From: an uncultured Oscillospiraceae bacterium
GTDB taxonomy: Bacteria; Bacillota; Clostridia; Oscillospirales; Acutalibacteraceae
NCBI GenBank assembly: GCA_900544715.1
Contig: UQWL01000004.1
Span: 1-64,000, forward strand
Reading direction: 5' to 3'
Length of the DNA stretch: 64,000 nt
Shown: positions 57,342 to 64,000 of the stretch, in pieces
How the letters are laid out: every line of letters begins with the position of its first letter
Numbering within the stretch: position 1 is the first letter of the stretch
Position numbers and translations under genes: made by a program
The notes under the pieces: generated by a model
Databases searched by the model: none
Told to the model about the DNA's origin: nothing
The model's input: the letters and a program-made list of their open reading frames with translations, nothing else

Positions 57342-60270
57342 TGATAATGCTGGCGTTACAAAGAACCTCTCCGTCATCTGGAAAGAATATGCCGCGTCCA
57401 TTGGGAAGGGCGTGGGGAGCCTCACAGCAGCTGAAAAACGCCTTGCCACAGTAGAGGGCCTCATGCGGGAAACCGCGTTCCAGACTGGTGACGCGGCCCG
57501 TTATGCCGCCACCTTCGCCGGTGCGCAAGCGGCGCTGAGAGCACAGACAAAGCAGCTCTCCAGCGCCCTCGGCTCGATCTTCGCCCCGGCATTGCAGGCG
57601 GCGTTGCCCTATCTGACTGCCCTGGCAGAAAAGACGACTGTGCTTGCCACCCGAGCGGGGCAGGTCATGGCCGTGCTGTTTGGCATCAAGCCCACGCCCA
57701 TCAAGCAGCTTGCCACGAGCACACAGACGGCCGCTGCGGGGCTTGAGAAGGCCACAAAGAAGGCCAAAGAACTGAAAGGTCAGCTCCTCGGTATCGACGA
57801 GTTGAACGTCATCGAGAAGGCCGAAACGAGCGACAGCGGCGGCAGCGATACCACCGGGAGCACCGGCGGCGTGACTGTCGGCAGCCCGATCAACAGCACC
57901 CTGTCCAATGCGGATAATGTGATTGATCCGAGGATTACGGCGAGGGCGGAGGAGATCAGGGAAAAGCTGCGCGAGGTCAAAGACATGATCCAGACCTATA
58001 GCCCGACGATTAAAGGCGTGGCGGCGGTGGGAGCCGCTGCGTTTGGCGCGGCCAAGATCAGCAAGTGGTTTGGGCTGGCCAAGGCAGCGGTCGGCAAGTC
58101 ACCCATCTTGTCTAAGGGCGTAAATGCGCTCGGTAAGGCACTGCTGTATGCCAAAACGTCCTTTGCAATAACAAAGAACCCTCTCAAGGCATTGGCAAAT
58201 GGGTTTAGCTCGCTGTGGAGCAGCTTCAAGCACTTTATGGGCGGACTATCCCCAATGGCTAAATTCGGCGTTTCCGTGGCCGCGCTCTGCGGCGAAATTG
58301 TCGTCGTAAAGAATGCCGTCGAGGAGTACGCTATGGGAAATATTTCTCTCGGGCAAGCAATGCTGCAAATCGTCCCCACCTGCGCGGCGGTTGGCACGGC
58401 CATGTATGCCATGCTGGGGCCGTGGGGGCTGGTTGCTACGGCGGTGGCCGGTGTGAGTGCTGGTATCTATGGCGTAATCTCGGCCGAAAATCAGATGCGT
58501 GCCGAAGCGTTGCAGGCCGAATTTTACAATGGCGTCGGTGTGAGTATATCCGAAGTTGCGGATCAGTTTGGTAGGATGGCCGATGAAATTGTTGCGGCGA
58601 ATCAACCAATCCTGGAAAATCAGGCAACCATCGATAGTGCAAAAGAGAGCATCACTGCTACCACGCGGGAGATCGATACCCTGATTTCTGGCGTATCACG
58701 CGGAACCATCAGCGTCGGCGAAGCTGTCCCACAGATTCAGCAGGCGTTCGCATCGTTGGAGGAAAGCACTAAAACAGTGCTGGACAAAATTTATGATAAC
58801 ATTACGCTCGCGCTGGCGGGGAGCGTCGGTGATTCCCTAGAATCACTGGGTTACTCAATCCCCGAGGTGATGGGGCTAGTGGGTAAGATCGTAGATGATA
58901 GCAAAACAAAGTTAGATGATCTAATGAAAAAATCCGACGAACTTGTTCAGCAACTCAATAGTACGAAGGGTGACAAAACGGCATTATATGAACAGCTTTA
59001 TGATCTCAAGGAAGAAATCAAAAACTTGACCGTTGAATCCGATCCTCACATCTCAGCGTTTAAGACTGCGATCAGTGGGATTAGCTTGGACAACCTAGAT
59101 TTTGAAAGTCCGGAAAAGTTTGCTGCGGCTATTGAGGATATGAGCGGAAAAGCGCAATCCGCGAAAGACGCTGTAGCGGAGGCGAATGATGCGCTTATTA
59201 AAAACTTCCGCGACCTGAAAGAGCAGGCTACAGATGCAAAAGATATCAAATATATTGATGGCATTATCGAAGGTATTCAAAAGGACACCATAAAACAACA
59301 GGGTGCTATTGATACGCAAATGCAGCAAGTAGCGAATACGATTCAAACATCATTTTATAGCAAGTTTCAGACGCTGGCTGAAAAGGAAACGCCCACTATA
59401 TGGGAACGGTTTCTCGGAGCGTTTACGGGTGTTAGCGTCCGCGGGCTAGTGAACGAAAGGGTGCTCGACACCTTCTCTGACCTTGACGATTCCTTTGGCA
59501 AGGTCTTTGGACAGTATGGACATGATTCTTTGGCTGGCTATGCAAACGGCTTGTTGTCAAACGAACGGATTGCTAAGGATCAGGCAAAAAGTACAGCAGA
59601 GCAGAGTGCTAAAGCGTTTCAAAACGCGCTTATGATTCACTCTCCCTCTAAGCTGTTTGCACAGTACGGCAAATGGAGCCTGGAAGGCTATACTGACGGT
59701 GTCAAAGACCAAACACGACCGGCGCGTGACGCAATGAAAACTGCCGCTGAAAGTATCCAAAGCAGTTTTAAATCCTCGTTTTCTTACGATGCTTTCAAAA
59801 ACCTTGGCAAACAGGCGGCGCAAGGCCTCACTGACGCATTCAAAGATCTCTCCTTCCCCCATATCAAAACCCCGCATTTCTCTCTCGACTACGACAAATG
59901 GGGTTCTGAGGGTGAAGCTTGGCGGCAGATGGGCCTGCAAGGCCGGCCGAGCGTCAATGTCAAATGGTACGCTAAGGGTGGCGTGTTTGCGGATAAATCA
60001 ATCATCGGTGTCGGTGAGTATCCTGGAGCAGCCAGCAACCCGGAGATTGCCACGCCACAATCTATCATGCGCGACACGGTCGCCGGTGTGCTGCAGTCAG
60101 ATCGGAGCAATCAGTACGACGTGATCTACCGCGCGGTTTATGCAGCGCTCTCTACACTAGGGCCTGATTTGTTCAGTCCGGACATTACTTTGGAAATGAA
60201 CAATCGCGAAGTTGGCAGGAGCTGTGCAAAAGATGTCAAGCGGGAGCTTATCCGCTCAGGAGAATGGTAA
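57342..60270 (+). CDS. Tape measure protein, exon 2
   Basis: Continues DNAGVTKNLSVIWKEYAASIGKGV, then ARYAATFAGAQAALRAQTKQLSSALGSIFAPALQAALPYL, hydrophobic segments (AKFGVSVAALCGEIVVV, MLGPWGLVATAVAGVSAGIYGV), long helices, and a C-terminus with LMIHSPSKLFAQYGKWSLEGYTDGV and WYAKGGVFADKSIIGVGEYPGAASNPEIATP. It sets tail length and helps DNA entry. An ATG at 57313 within the intron opens the unspliced frame, but is not the real start. Confidence 0.88.
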
Positions 60271-60275
60271 AAAAA

Positions 60276-60302
60276 TCCTCCCTGCCACGGCGGTAGGGAG
60301 GA
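60276..60302. terminator. Stem-loop between tape measure and convergent gene
   Basis: TCCTCCCTGCC pairs with GGTAGGGAGGA around a 5-base loop. No strong T tract on the plus strand. Likely a bidirectional terminator. Confidence 0.6.
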
Positions 60303-60332
60303 ACGGTTTAGTTTTTATTCTTTTCAGCCCAT

Positions 60333-61322
60333 TCACTCCATGAAATGTTCTCCATGCTTAAGATTAAACAAATCCCGGCCACTGCATATGAGGGAAAATG
60401 TATCCTGATAAAGTTTCGATAAGGAATCTCTTTCTATTTCGGTGGCCGGGATGCGTAGTATCCGTTCTGTTAACGGCCCAAGACGGGAAGCGCTGCGTCC
60501 GATGAAATAAGTAGTGACTAAGATGGATTTCATCTGATCTTCGTATTCGGATAAATCCGGGGAAAGTTCAAGGTGTGAATTCATAAAACAATATATGCCA
60601 AACGCTTCTGCCTCGCTTAAGTCGGTGTGATTCCCTGATTCCCAATACTCTTCAGATTCGCGCAGGATAGTCTGTTCGGATTCATATCTTTCAACACATT
60701 TATACGCATCTCCGATTCTTCTTTGGCAAATAAGATTAAAGCATTCATCCTCAAGGTTTCTTAGCTTCGATTCCTCGGCAATCGCATACGCATTAAGCGC
60801 TTCTTTACCTTTATCAGTAATTGCATAAATTTTATCGTTTAGGAATGGAAAGGCTTCTAAAAGCTCTTCGTCCCAGATATTATCATGAATTCTCTCGATG
60901 AGCTCACTCTTTTTTCCGGAGACCTTTAGGCCAAAGTCTTTTAGAATTTCTTTTAGCTGCGGGACTTGTATCAAAGAAAGATCCTCTGCCAAAGAAACTC
61001 TCACGAGTAGCTCTTCTCTTTCCAATTGGGCAATGACCCTCGGAAGGTCATCAGAGTATCGATTGACGATTCCGCTAAGAGGGGCATTTGCTTTGCAGCC
61101 TTTCGCCCTTTTTAAAACCTCCATTTTAACTGTCTCTGGCATAACTTCTGGTGTTCCGTTGTCTTTTGTTTTTGTTACGATCTCCTTTGTTTCCCAATCC
61201 ATAATTTTGGGGTCTGAAGGCTGAAAGAAGGAACCAGCTTGGTAGTTTTCGCAAACGTCGCACAGACCGTCTGCATTTACCTTTAAAAATAGACCTTTAC
61301 GGCCACATTTTTTACACTTCAA
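60333..61322 (-). CDS. Zinc-ribbon and SAP-domain protein
   Basis: 329 residues. N-terminal CKKCGRKGLFLKVNADGLCDVC is a zinc ribbon. The middle has IQVPQLKEILKDFGLKVSGKKSELIERI, a clear SAP (DNA-binding) motif near 120-150, then helical repeats (IYCFMNSHLELSPDLSEYEDQ). Family seen in prophages; role unknown, perhaps nucleoid or DNA binding. Lone reverse gene after the tape measure, where distal tail genes are expected, so it may mark an inserted module. Confidence 0.7.
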   Translation of the reverse strand: MKCKKCGRKGLFLKVNADGLCDVCENYQAGSFFQPSDPKIMDWETKEIVTKTKDNGTPEVMPETVKMEVLKRAKGCKANAPLSGIVNRYSDDLPRVIAQLEREELLVRVSLAEDLSLIQVPQLKEILKDFGLKVSGKKSELIERIHDNIWDEELLEAFPFLNDKIYAITDKGKEALNAYAIAEESKLRNLEDECFNLICQRRIGDAYKCVERYESEQTILRESEEYWESGNHTDLSEAEAFGIYCFMNSHLELSPDLSEYEDQMKSILVTTYFIGRSASRLGPLTERILRIPATEIERDSLSKLYQDTFSLICSGRDLFNLKHGEHFME

Positions 61323-61380
61323 GACAAAATCCCCCTCTCATATCACACGACAAATGTAACACAAGAGGGAGATTTTGTAA

Positions 61381-61480
61381 AGATTAATCCGCAGGCCCCT
61401 TGCGGAGCCTGACTTATGGCTGTTTTAACTTCGCCAAATGTTGCGCCATTTCAATCCACAGGCCCCTTGCGGAGCCTGAC
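61381..61480 (-). CRISPR. Minimal CRISPR array: two repeats, one spacer, type I-C-like repeat
   Basis: Repeat 2 (61448-61480) reads on the minus strand GTCAGGCTCCGC... and ends GTGGATTGAAAT, the known type I-C start and handle. Its inner AGGC/GCCT can pair. Repeat 1 (61381-61413) is identical over 22 bases and differs at 4 positions in the handle, as a terminal repeat would. The spacer (61414-61447) is 34 bases, the size normal for I-C. An AT-rich leader-like stretch lies at 61481-61560. No cas genes are present in the window. Confidence 0.8.
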
Positions 61481-61602
61481 AGCAAAAACAGCCAATCGCT
61501 TACCTGTCTTTACTCCTTTATTACAGCATATTTTACAGGATTTTGCAAGCGTTCGGGCCATACAAAGAATAAAAAACAACGAACACAGAAAGGAAGATCA
61601 AA

Positions 61603-61989
61603 ATGTTAAGCGGCCAAAAACTTGAAATCGTATCAACCGAAAATATCAGCCATATCTACATTGATGGGAAGGAGATTCATGATGTAACCGGAGCTTCATT
61701 AGAGCTTAAACCCGGCAGGCCGCCAGAGTTGCACTTGAGCCTGCTTGTGGACGGGGCATCGGGGGTTCTGGAAAGTGCGCTTGTGCATAAGAAGGATGCA
61801 ACAGATGCAGCCTATACTTCCCTCCAGAAAGCCCAACAAATCGTGTCTCTTCTGGAGGGATTCTCCCGGAGCGAATGGCGCGCCCTCCGAGATAGCGTCG
61901 AGCGGGCGTTTGACGCGCAGGCGAACAGCATCAAATTCGCGCCGGGAGAACGGTTGTCAAGGATGCTGGAAACGGAATTTATTCCGTAA
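61603..61989 (+). CDS. Phage hypothetical protein
   Basis: 128 residues, ATG behind AAGGAAG: MLSGQKLEIVSTENISHIYIDGKEIHDVTGASLELKPGRPPELHLSLLVDG, beta-rich, then helical QKAQQIVSLLEGFSRSEWRALRDSVERAF. The first half resembles small proteins of unknown function common in Clostridia prophages. It is convergent with an HTH gene. Confidence 0.55.
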   Translation: MLSGQKLEIVSTENISHIYIDGKEIHDVTGASLELKPGRPPELHLSLLVDGASGVLESALVHKKDATDAAYTSLQKAQQIVSLLEGFSRSEWRALRDSVERAFDAQANSIKFAPGERLSRMLETEFIP

Positions 61990-61993
61990 CGGC

Positions 61994-62212
61994 TTATACT
62001 TCTTCTCCAGTATCGTTCATGATAAACCCCGCATGAAAAGTACAGTCAAGGGCTTTAGCTATAGCGTAAAGTTCTTTTTCAGTGAAATTATCTCGGCTCA
62101 TTTTGTTGGACATATTTTGACGAGACTGTCCCGTTTCCTCAGCGAGCTGCGATAGCGTCATGTTTCTTCGATTCAAGATAACTTTAATCTTCTCTCCCAT
62201 TGTCAAAGGCAT
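61994..62212 (-). CDS. XRE-family HTH regulator
   Basis: 72 residues: MGEKIKVILNRRNMTLSQLAEETGQSRQNMSNKMSRDNFTEKELYAIAKALDCTFHAGFIMNDTGEEV, with GGGAGG upstream. Such short HTH proteins ending in a beta strand are common in human-gut Clostridia. Paralogous in layout to 62519-62728; each precedes or faces one of the twin structured RNAs. Confidence 0.85.
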   Translation of the reverse strand: MPLTMGEKIKVILNRRNMTLSQLAEETGQSRQNMSNKMSRDNFTEKELYAIAKALDCTFHAGFIMNDTGEEV

Positions 62213-62314
62213 TTTACAACCTCCCTTTCTATCTATTTATTTTAACTCGTACATTTTAAAATGTCAATAGCAAGCTAACCTTGAAAAAATAAATCAAAAA
62301 GTTGCAAATAACCG

Positions 62315-62343
62315 TTGACAAATGAAACGAATAAGTGTATACT
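62315..62343 (+). promoter_or_regulatory. Strong promoter of structured RNA 1
   Basis: TTGACA (62315-62320), 17-base spacer, TATACT (62338-62343). Confidence 0.8.
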
Positions 62344-62510
62344 ATAGTCACGAGGTCAAGAGAGAACGGCGGCAAGAGAATGCCGCACCGAAGTCAAGTC
62401 AATATCCCCGTGAGGATGAACATGATCTGTGAACAATAGTCGGGAAGATTGCTTGACCGTTCTCTCCGCCCAGCAAAAAGCGCCTATCTTGGTAGATAGA
62501 CGCTTTTGTT
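62344..62510 (+). ncRNA. Candidate structured RNA 1
   Basis: Begins ATAGTCACGAGGTCAAGAGAGA. It can close with GAGAGAACGG/CCGTTCTCTC, contains hairpins GCGGCA/TGCCGC and ATCC/GGAT (in ATATCCCCGTGAGGATGAAC, 62402-62421), and a GTCAAG/CTTGAC stem. The block GTGAACAATAGTCGGGAAGA starts at 62429. It ends in a terminator (62479-62504, AGCG-C-CTATCT ... AGATAG-A-CGCT then T-rich). Shares its blocks with RNA 2, but variable stems differ in sequence. Confidence 0.75.
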
Positions 62511-62518
62511 TTGCTTTT

Positions 62519-62728
62519 TCAAATTACAGTCCCGTCTGGAAATTCAAACTCGGCTTTGTAAGTTGCTCCGAGAATCGAGGCAATCTGCTCCAATTCGCTC
62601 TTTGCGAATTTATCTGTTTTCATCCGTTGATTAAAGGCGGATGGTGTGGAGCCAATAGAACGCGCCAACTCTGCTTCACTCATATGCTTATACGCCAAGG
62701 CCATACGGATTTTTTGAGCTATAGTCAT
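62519..62728 (-). CDS. XRE-family HTH regulator
   Basis: 69 residues from ATG 62728: TIAQKIRMALAYKHMSEAELARSIGSTPSAFNQRMKTDKFAKSELEQIASILGATYKAEFEFPDGTVI. It converges on structured RNA 1, sharing its terminator, and is divergent from the promoter of RNA 2. It may repress that promoter. Confidence 0.85.
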   Translation of the reverse strand: MTIAQKIRMALAYKHMSEAELARSIGSTPSAFNQRMKTDKFAKSELEQIASILGATYKAEFEFPDGTVI

Positions 62729-62823
62729 GTACTTACATTCACCTCCTAGATATATCATACATTATTTCCTGGATAAAAGCAAGAAGGCTCTAAAAAATAA
62801 TTAGAAAAAATTGAAGAAAACCC

Positions 62824-62852
62824 TTGACAAAATAAAGGAAATCCTATATACT
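62824..62852 (+). promoter_or_regulatory. Strong promoter of structured RNA 2
   Basis: TTGACA (62824-62829), 17-base spacer, TATACT (62847-62852); same strength and layout as the promoter of RNA 1. Confidence 0.8.
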
Positions 62853-62986
62853 ATAGTCACAAGGTCAGGAGAGACACCCGGATAGGCCGAAAGCCTACCG
62901 CAAACGACGGCCCATATCCCCGTGAGGATGAACGAGTACCGTGAACAATAGTCGGGAAGATGACCGCCGGGATGATCTCTCCACCC
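62853..62986 (+). ncRNA. Candidate structured RNA 2 (leader of 63116)
   Basis: Begins ATAGTCACAAGGTCAGGAGAGA. The closing stem is GGAGAGA/TCTCTCC. The first hairpin is TAGGC-CGAAA-GCCTA, different in sequence from that of RNA 1. ATATCCCCGTGAGGATGAAC (62914-62933) and GTGAACAATAGTCGGGAAGA (from 62941) are identical to RNA 1 and at the same spacing to each other. No terminator follows, so it forms the first half of a ~260-base leader. Confidence 0.75.
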
Positions 62987-63115
62987 TGAACGAGCAGCGG
63001 GGCAACCGAGGCGAACCGGGGCAGCCATGTGAGCCGAACGTATACCCGGCAATAGGCAAAGGCTGACGCAAGCCCAACCGTTCCCGCTGCACCAAACACA
63101 GAAGGAGAATTAGAC

Positions 63116-63391
63116 ATGAGCACGAACGAATTGAGCGCCAAGCTGCGGAAGCTGAAAAAGCTTCAGGCCAAAGCGGAAGAGCTGGAGGCTGAGATCACCG
63201 CGATCCAGAACGAGATTAAGGAGGAAATGGAAGCCAGAGGAACCGACGAAATGACTGTGGACATTTTCAAAGTTCGCTGGAAGCCGGTAACGAGCATGAG
63301 GTTCGATTCCACAGCATTCAAACGCACACATGGCGATCTGTACACGCAGTACAGCCGCCCGGTCACATGCCGCAGGTTTCAGGTGGCATAA
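63116..63391 (+). CDS. Coiled-coil phage protein
   Basis: 91 residues, ATG behind AGAAGGAG: LSAKLRKLKKLQAKAEELEAEITAIQNEIKEEMEARGTDEMTVDIFKVRWKPVTSMRFDSTAFKRTHGDLYTQYS. A coiled coil and a small beta part, as in Gp157/Mu Gam-like small proteins of the early region. Its transcript carries structured RNA 2 in the leader. Confidence 0.65.
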   Translation: MSTNELSAKLRKLKKLQAKAEELEAEITAIQNEIKEEMEARGTDEMTVDIFKVRWKPVTSMRFDSTAFKRTHGDLYTQYSRPVTCRRFQVA

Positions 63392-63515
63392 AGAAAGCCC
63401 CTTGCATCACACGCCGTGGAAAGCTTGATGCAAAGAGCTAAACACCGCCGAAGCGGGGAAGTACATATATTATATACCTTCCCGCTCCGGCTGTCAAATA
63501 TAAGGAGGTATTTTT

Positions 63516-63653
63516 ATGTCCAACATTGAAAAGCTGGCCCAGTATATCTGCGAACATACCAGCAACCCCAAAGCAGTAACTGAAGCATTGATTGCAACAC
63601 TCTCCGCCGCGTCTGTAAAGCAGCCTGCGAAAGGGGAGGGTGATGCGGCATGA
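63516..63653 (+). CDS. Small phage protein
   Basis: 45 residues, ATG behind AAGGAGG: MSNIEKLAQYICEHTSNPKAVTEALIATLSAASVKQ. Overlaps the next start (ATGA). A hairpin (GCGGGGAAGTA/TACCTTCCCGC) lies just upstream at ~63456-63488. Unknown function. Confidence 0.55.
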   Translation: MSNIEKLAQYICEHTSNPKAVTEALIATLSAASVKQPAKGEGDAA

Positions 63654-63760
63654 CAGAGCAGGATCAGTTTTTGCGTTCAATTGCGACGCGCCGCAGCCAG
63701 CACAGCAACCCGAACCGGTACAAAAACAATATGACGCCCTCGCATGGGCGTACATTATGA
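63650..63760 (+). CDS. Small phage protein
   Basis: 36 residues: MTEQDQFLRSIATRRSQHSNPNRYKNNMTPSHGRTL. Translationally coupled to the preceding ORF. Unknown function, early-region type. Confidence 0.4.
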   Translation: MTEQDQFLRSIATRRSQHSNPNRYKNNMTPSHGRTL

Positions 63761-63779
63761 TAGCAAAGGAGTATGCATC

Positions 63780-64000
63780 ATGAATCAATTAACCCCAATT
63801 GAACACAACGACCAGCGTGTTCTTCTCACGAGCCAGTTGGCAGAAAGCTATGATACAGACAGCAAGGTTATATCCTATAATTTCAATAGCAACAAAGACC
63901 GGTATCAGGAGGGAAAGCATTATTTTGTATTACAAGGAGACCTCCTGAAGGCGTTTCGTGAAATTCACGATTTGCCCCCAAACCTCAACAAAGTCTACCT
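63780..64000 (+). CDS. ORF6N-domain antirepressor (partial, runs off the window)
   Basis: 73 codons visible: TPIEHNDQRVLLTSQLAESYDTDSKVISYNFNSNKDRYQEGKHYFVLQGDLLKAFREIHDLP. This is the N-terminal ORF6N pattern (R-V-L-T-x-x-Q-L-A...Y-x-T). Such proteins act as antirepressors that inactivate CI-like repressors lacking a RecA-cleavable domain, which fits the repressor at 34021. AAAGGAG lies 11 bases upstream. Confidence 0.85.
   Translation, partial: MNQLTPIEHNDQRVLLTSQLAESYDTDSKVISYNFNSNKDRYQEGKHYFVLQGDLLKAFREIHDLPPNLNKVY

Larger units (their letters stand above)
31314..64000. mobile_element. Siphovirus-type prophage (right end outside window)
   Basis: Continuous phage gene order from a tRNA-abutting recombinase through lysogeny switch, replication, terminase, head, tail and regulatory genes. 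No second copy of the tRNA-Cys 3' end is seen up to 64000, so the right attachment site is further on. Gene content from 60333 on is unusual for a late region and could mark a second element or a rearrangement. Confidence 0.88.

Noticed and set aside
61400..61625. Two overlapping 69-codon frames around 61400-61625
   Set aside because: They read through the CRISPR repeats and leader; products have no family resemblance.

Overview
The window looks like the chromosome of a spore-forming, fairly GC-rich Clostridia species. The evidence is a cotJABC spore-coat operon, the sporulation gene yunB, Firmicutes housekeeping genes (ylmH, yerC, hslO), a class I lysyl-tRNA synthetase and a tRNA cluster. 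Roughly three quarters of the sequence is mobile DNA. All similarity calls come from recognising protein and RNA motifs by eye; no database search was run.

Region 1 (1-14,887) is the most striking. The spore-coat manganese-catalase gene cotJC, read on the minus strand behind cotJA and cotJB, is cut into pieces by two serine-recombinase elements. Its first 32 codons lie at 14,790-14,887. Its next ~34 codons lie 9.26 kb away at about 5,427-5,531. The remainder must lie left of base 1. Element B (5,528-14,793) carries an operon of secreted and surface proteins, a 50-residue ORF and a large serine recombinase. Element A (1 to about 5,427, left end not seen) carries a replication-relaxation protein, a conjugation-type ATPase, an M48 protease and an SPbeta SprA-like serine recombinase. 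Exchange across the 4-bp core of element B would restore cotJC in frame. This is the layout of a sporulation-controlled intervening element (compare skin in sigK and SPbeta in spsM), here doubled in one gene.

Region 2 (14,888-31,335) is mostly core chromosome: cotJB, cotJA, yunB, a beta-helix glycosidase-like gene, a DUF1015 gene, lysK, methyltransferases, ylmH, yerC, hslO, an acetyltransferase and tRNAs Val, Asp, Phe, Gly and Cys. It is broken by an AT-rich islet (22,509-25,695) with a subtilisin-like lipoprotein protease and two secreted proteins. The islet is bounded by diverged 72-bp copies of the lysK 3' end.

Region 3 (31,314 to beyond 64,000) is a siphovirus-type prophage whose serine recombinase gene runs into the 3' end of tRNA-Cys. 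In order it holds: recombinase, fused MNT-HEPN toxin-antitoxin protein, repressor/Cro switch with operators, small early genes, recombination/replication module, an origin-like repeat region, RusA, small zinc proteins, late activator, tRNA-like sequences, terminase, portal, a MuF protein with a toxin-like tail, scaffold, P22-type capsid, connectors, tail tube, frameshifted tail chaperones, and a tape-measure gene split by a group I intron. After the tape measure, where distal tail genes are expected, come a SAP-domain protein, a one-spacer CRISPR array with a type I-C-like repeat, two HTH regulators, two related structured RNAs each under a strong promoter, and the start of an ORF6N antirepressor.

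The strongest candidates for undescribed biology are the double interruption of cotJC, the phage mini-CRISPR, and the paired structured RNAs.
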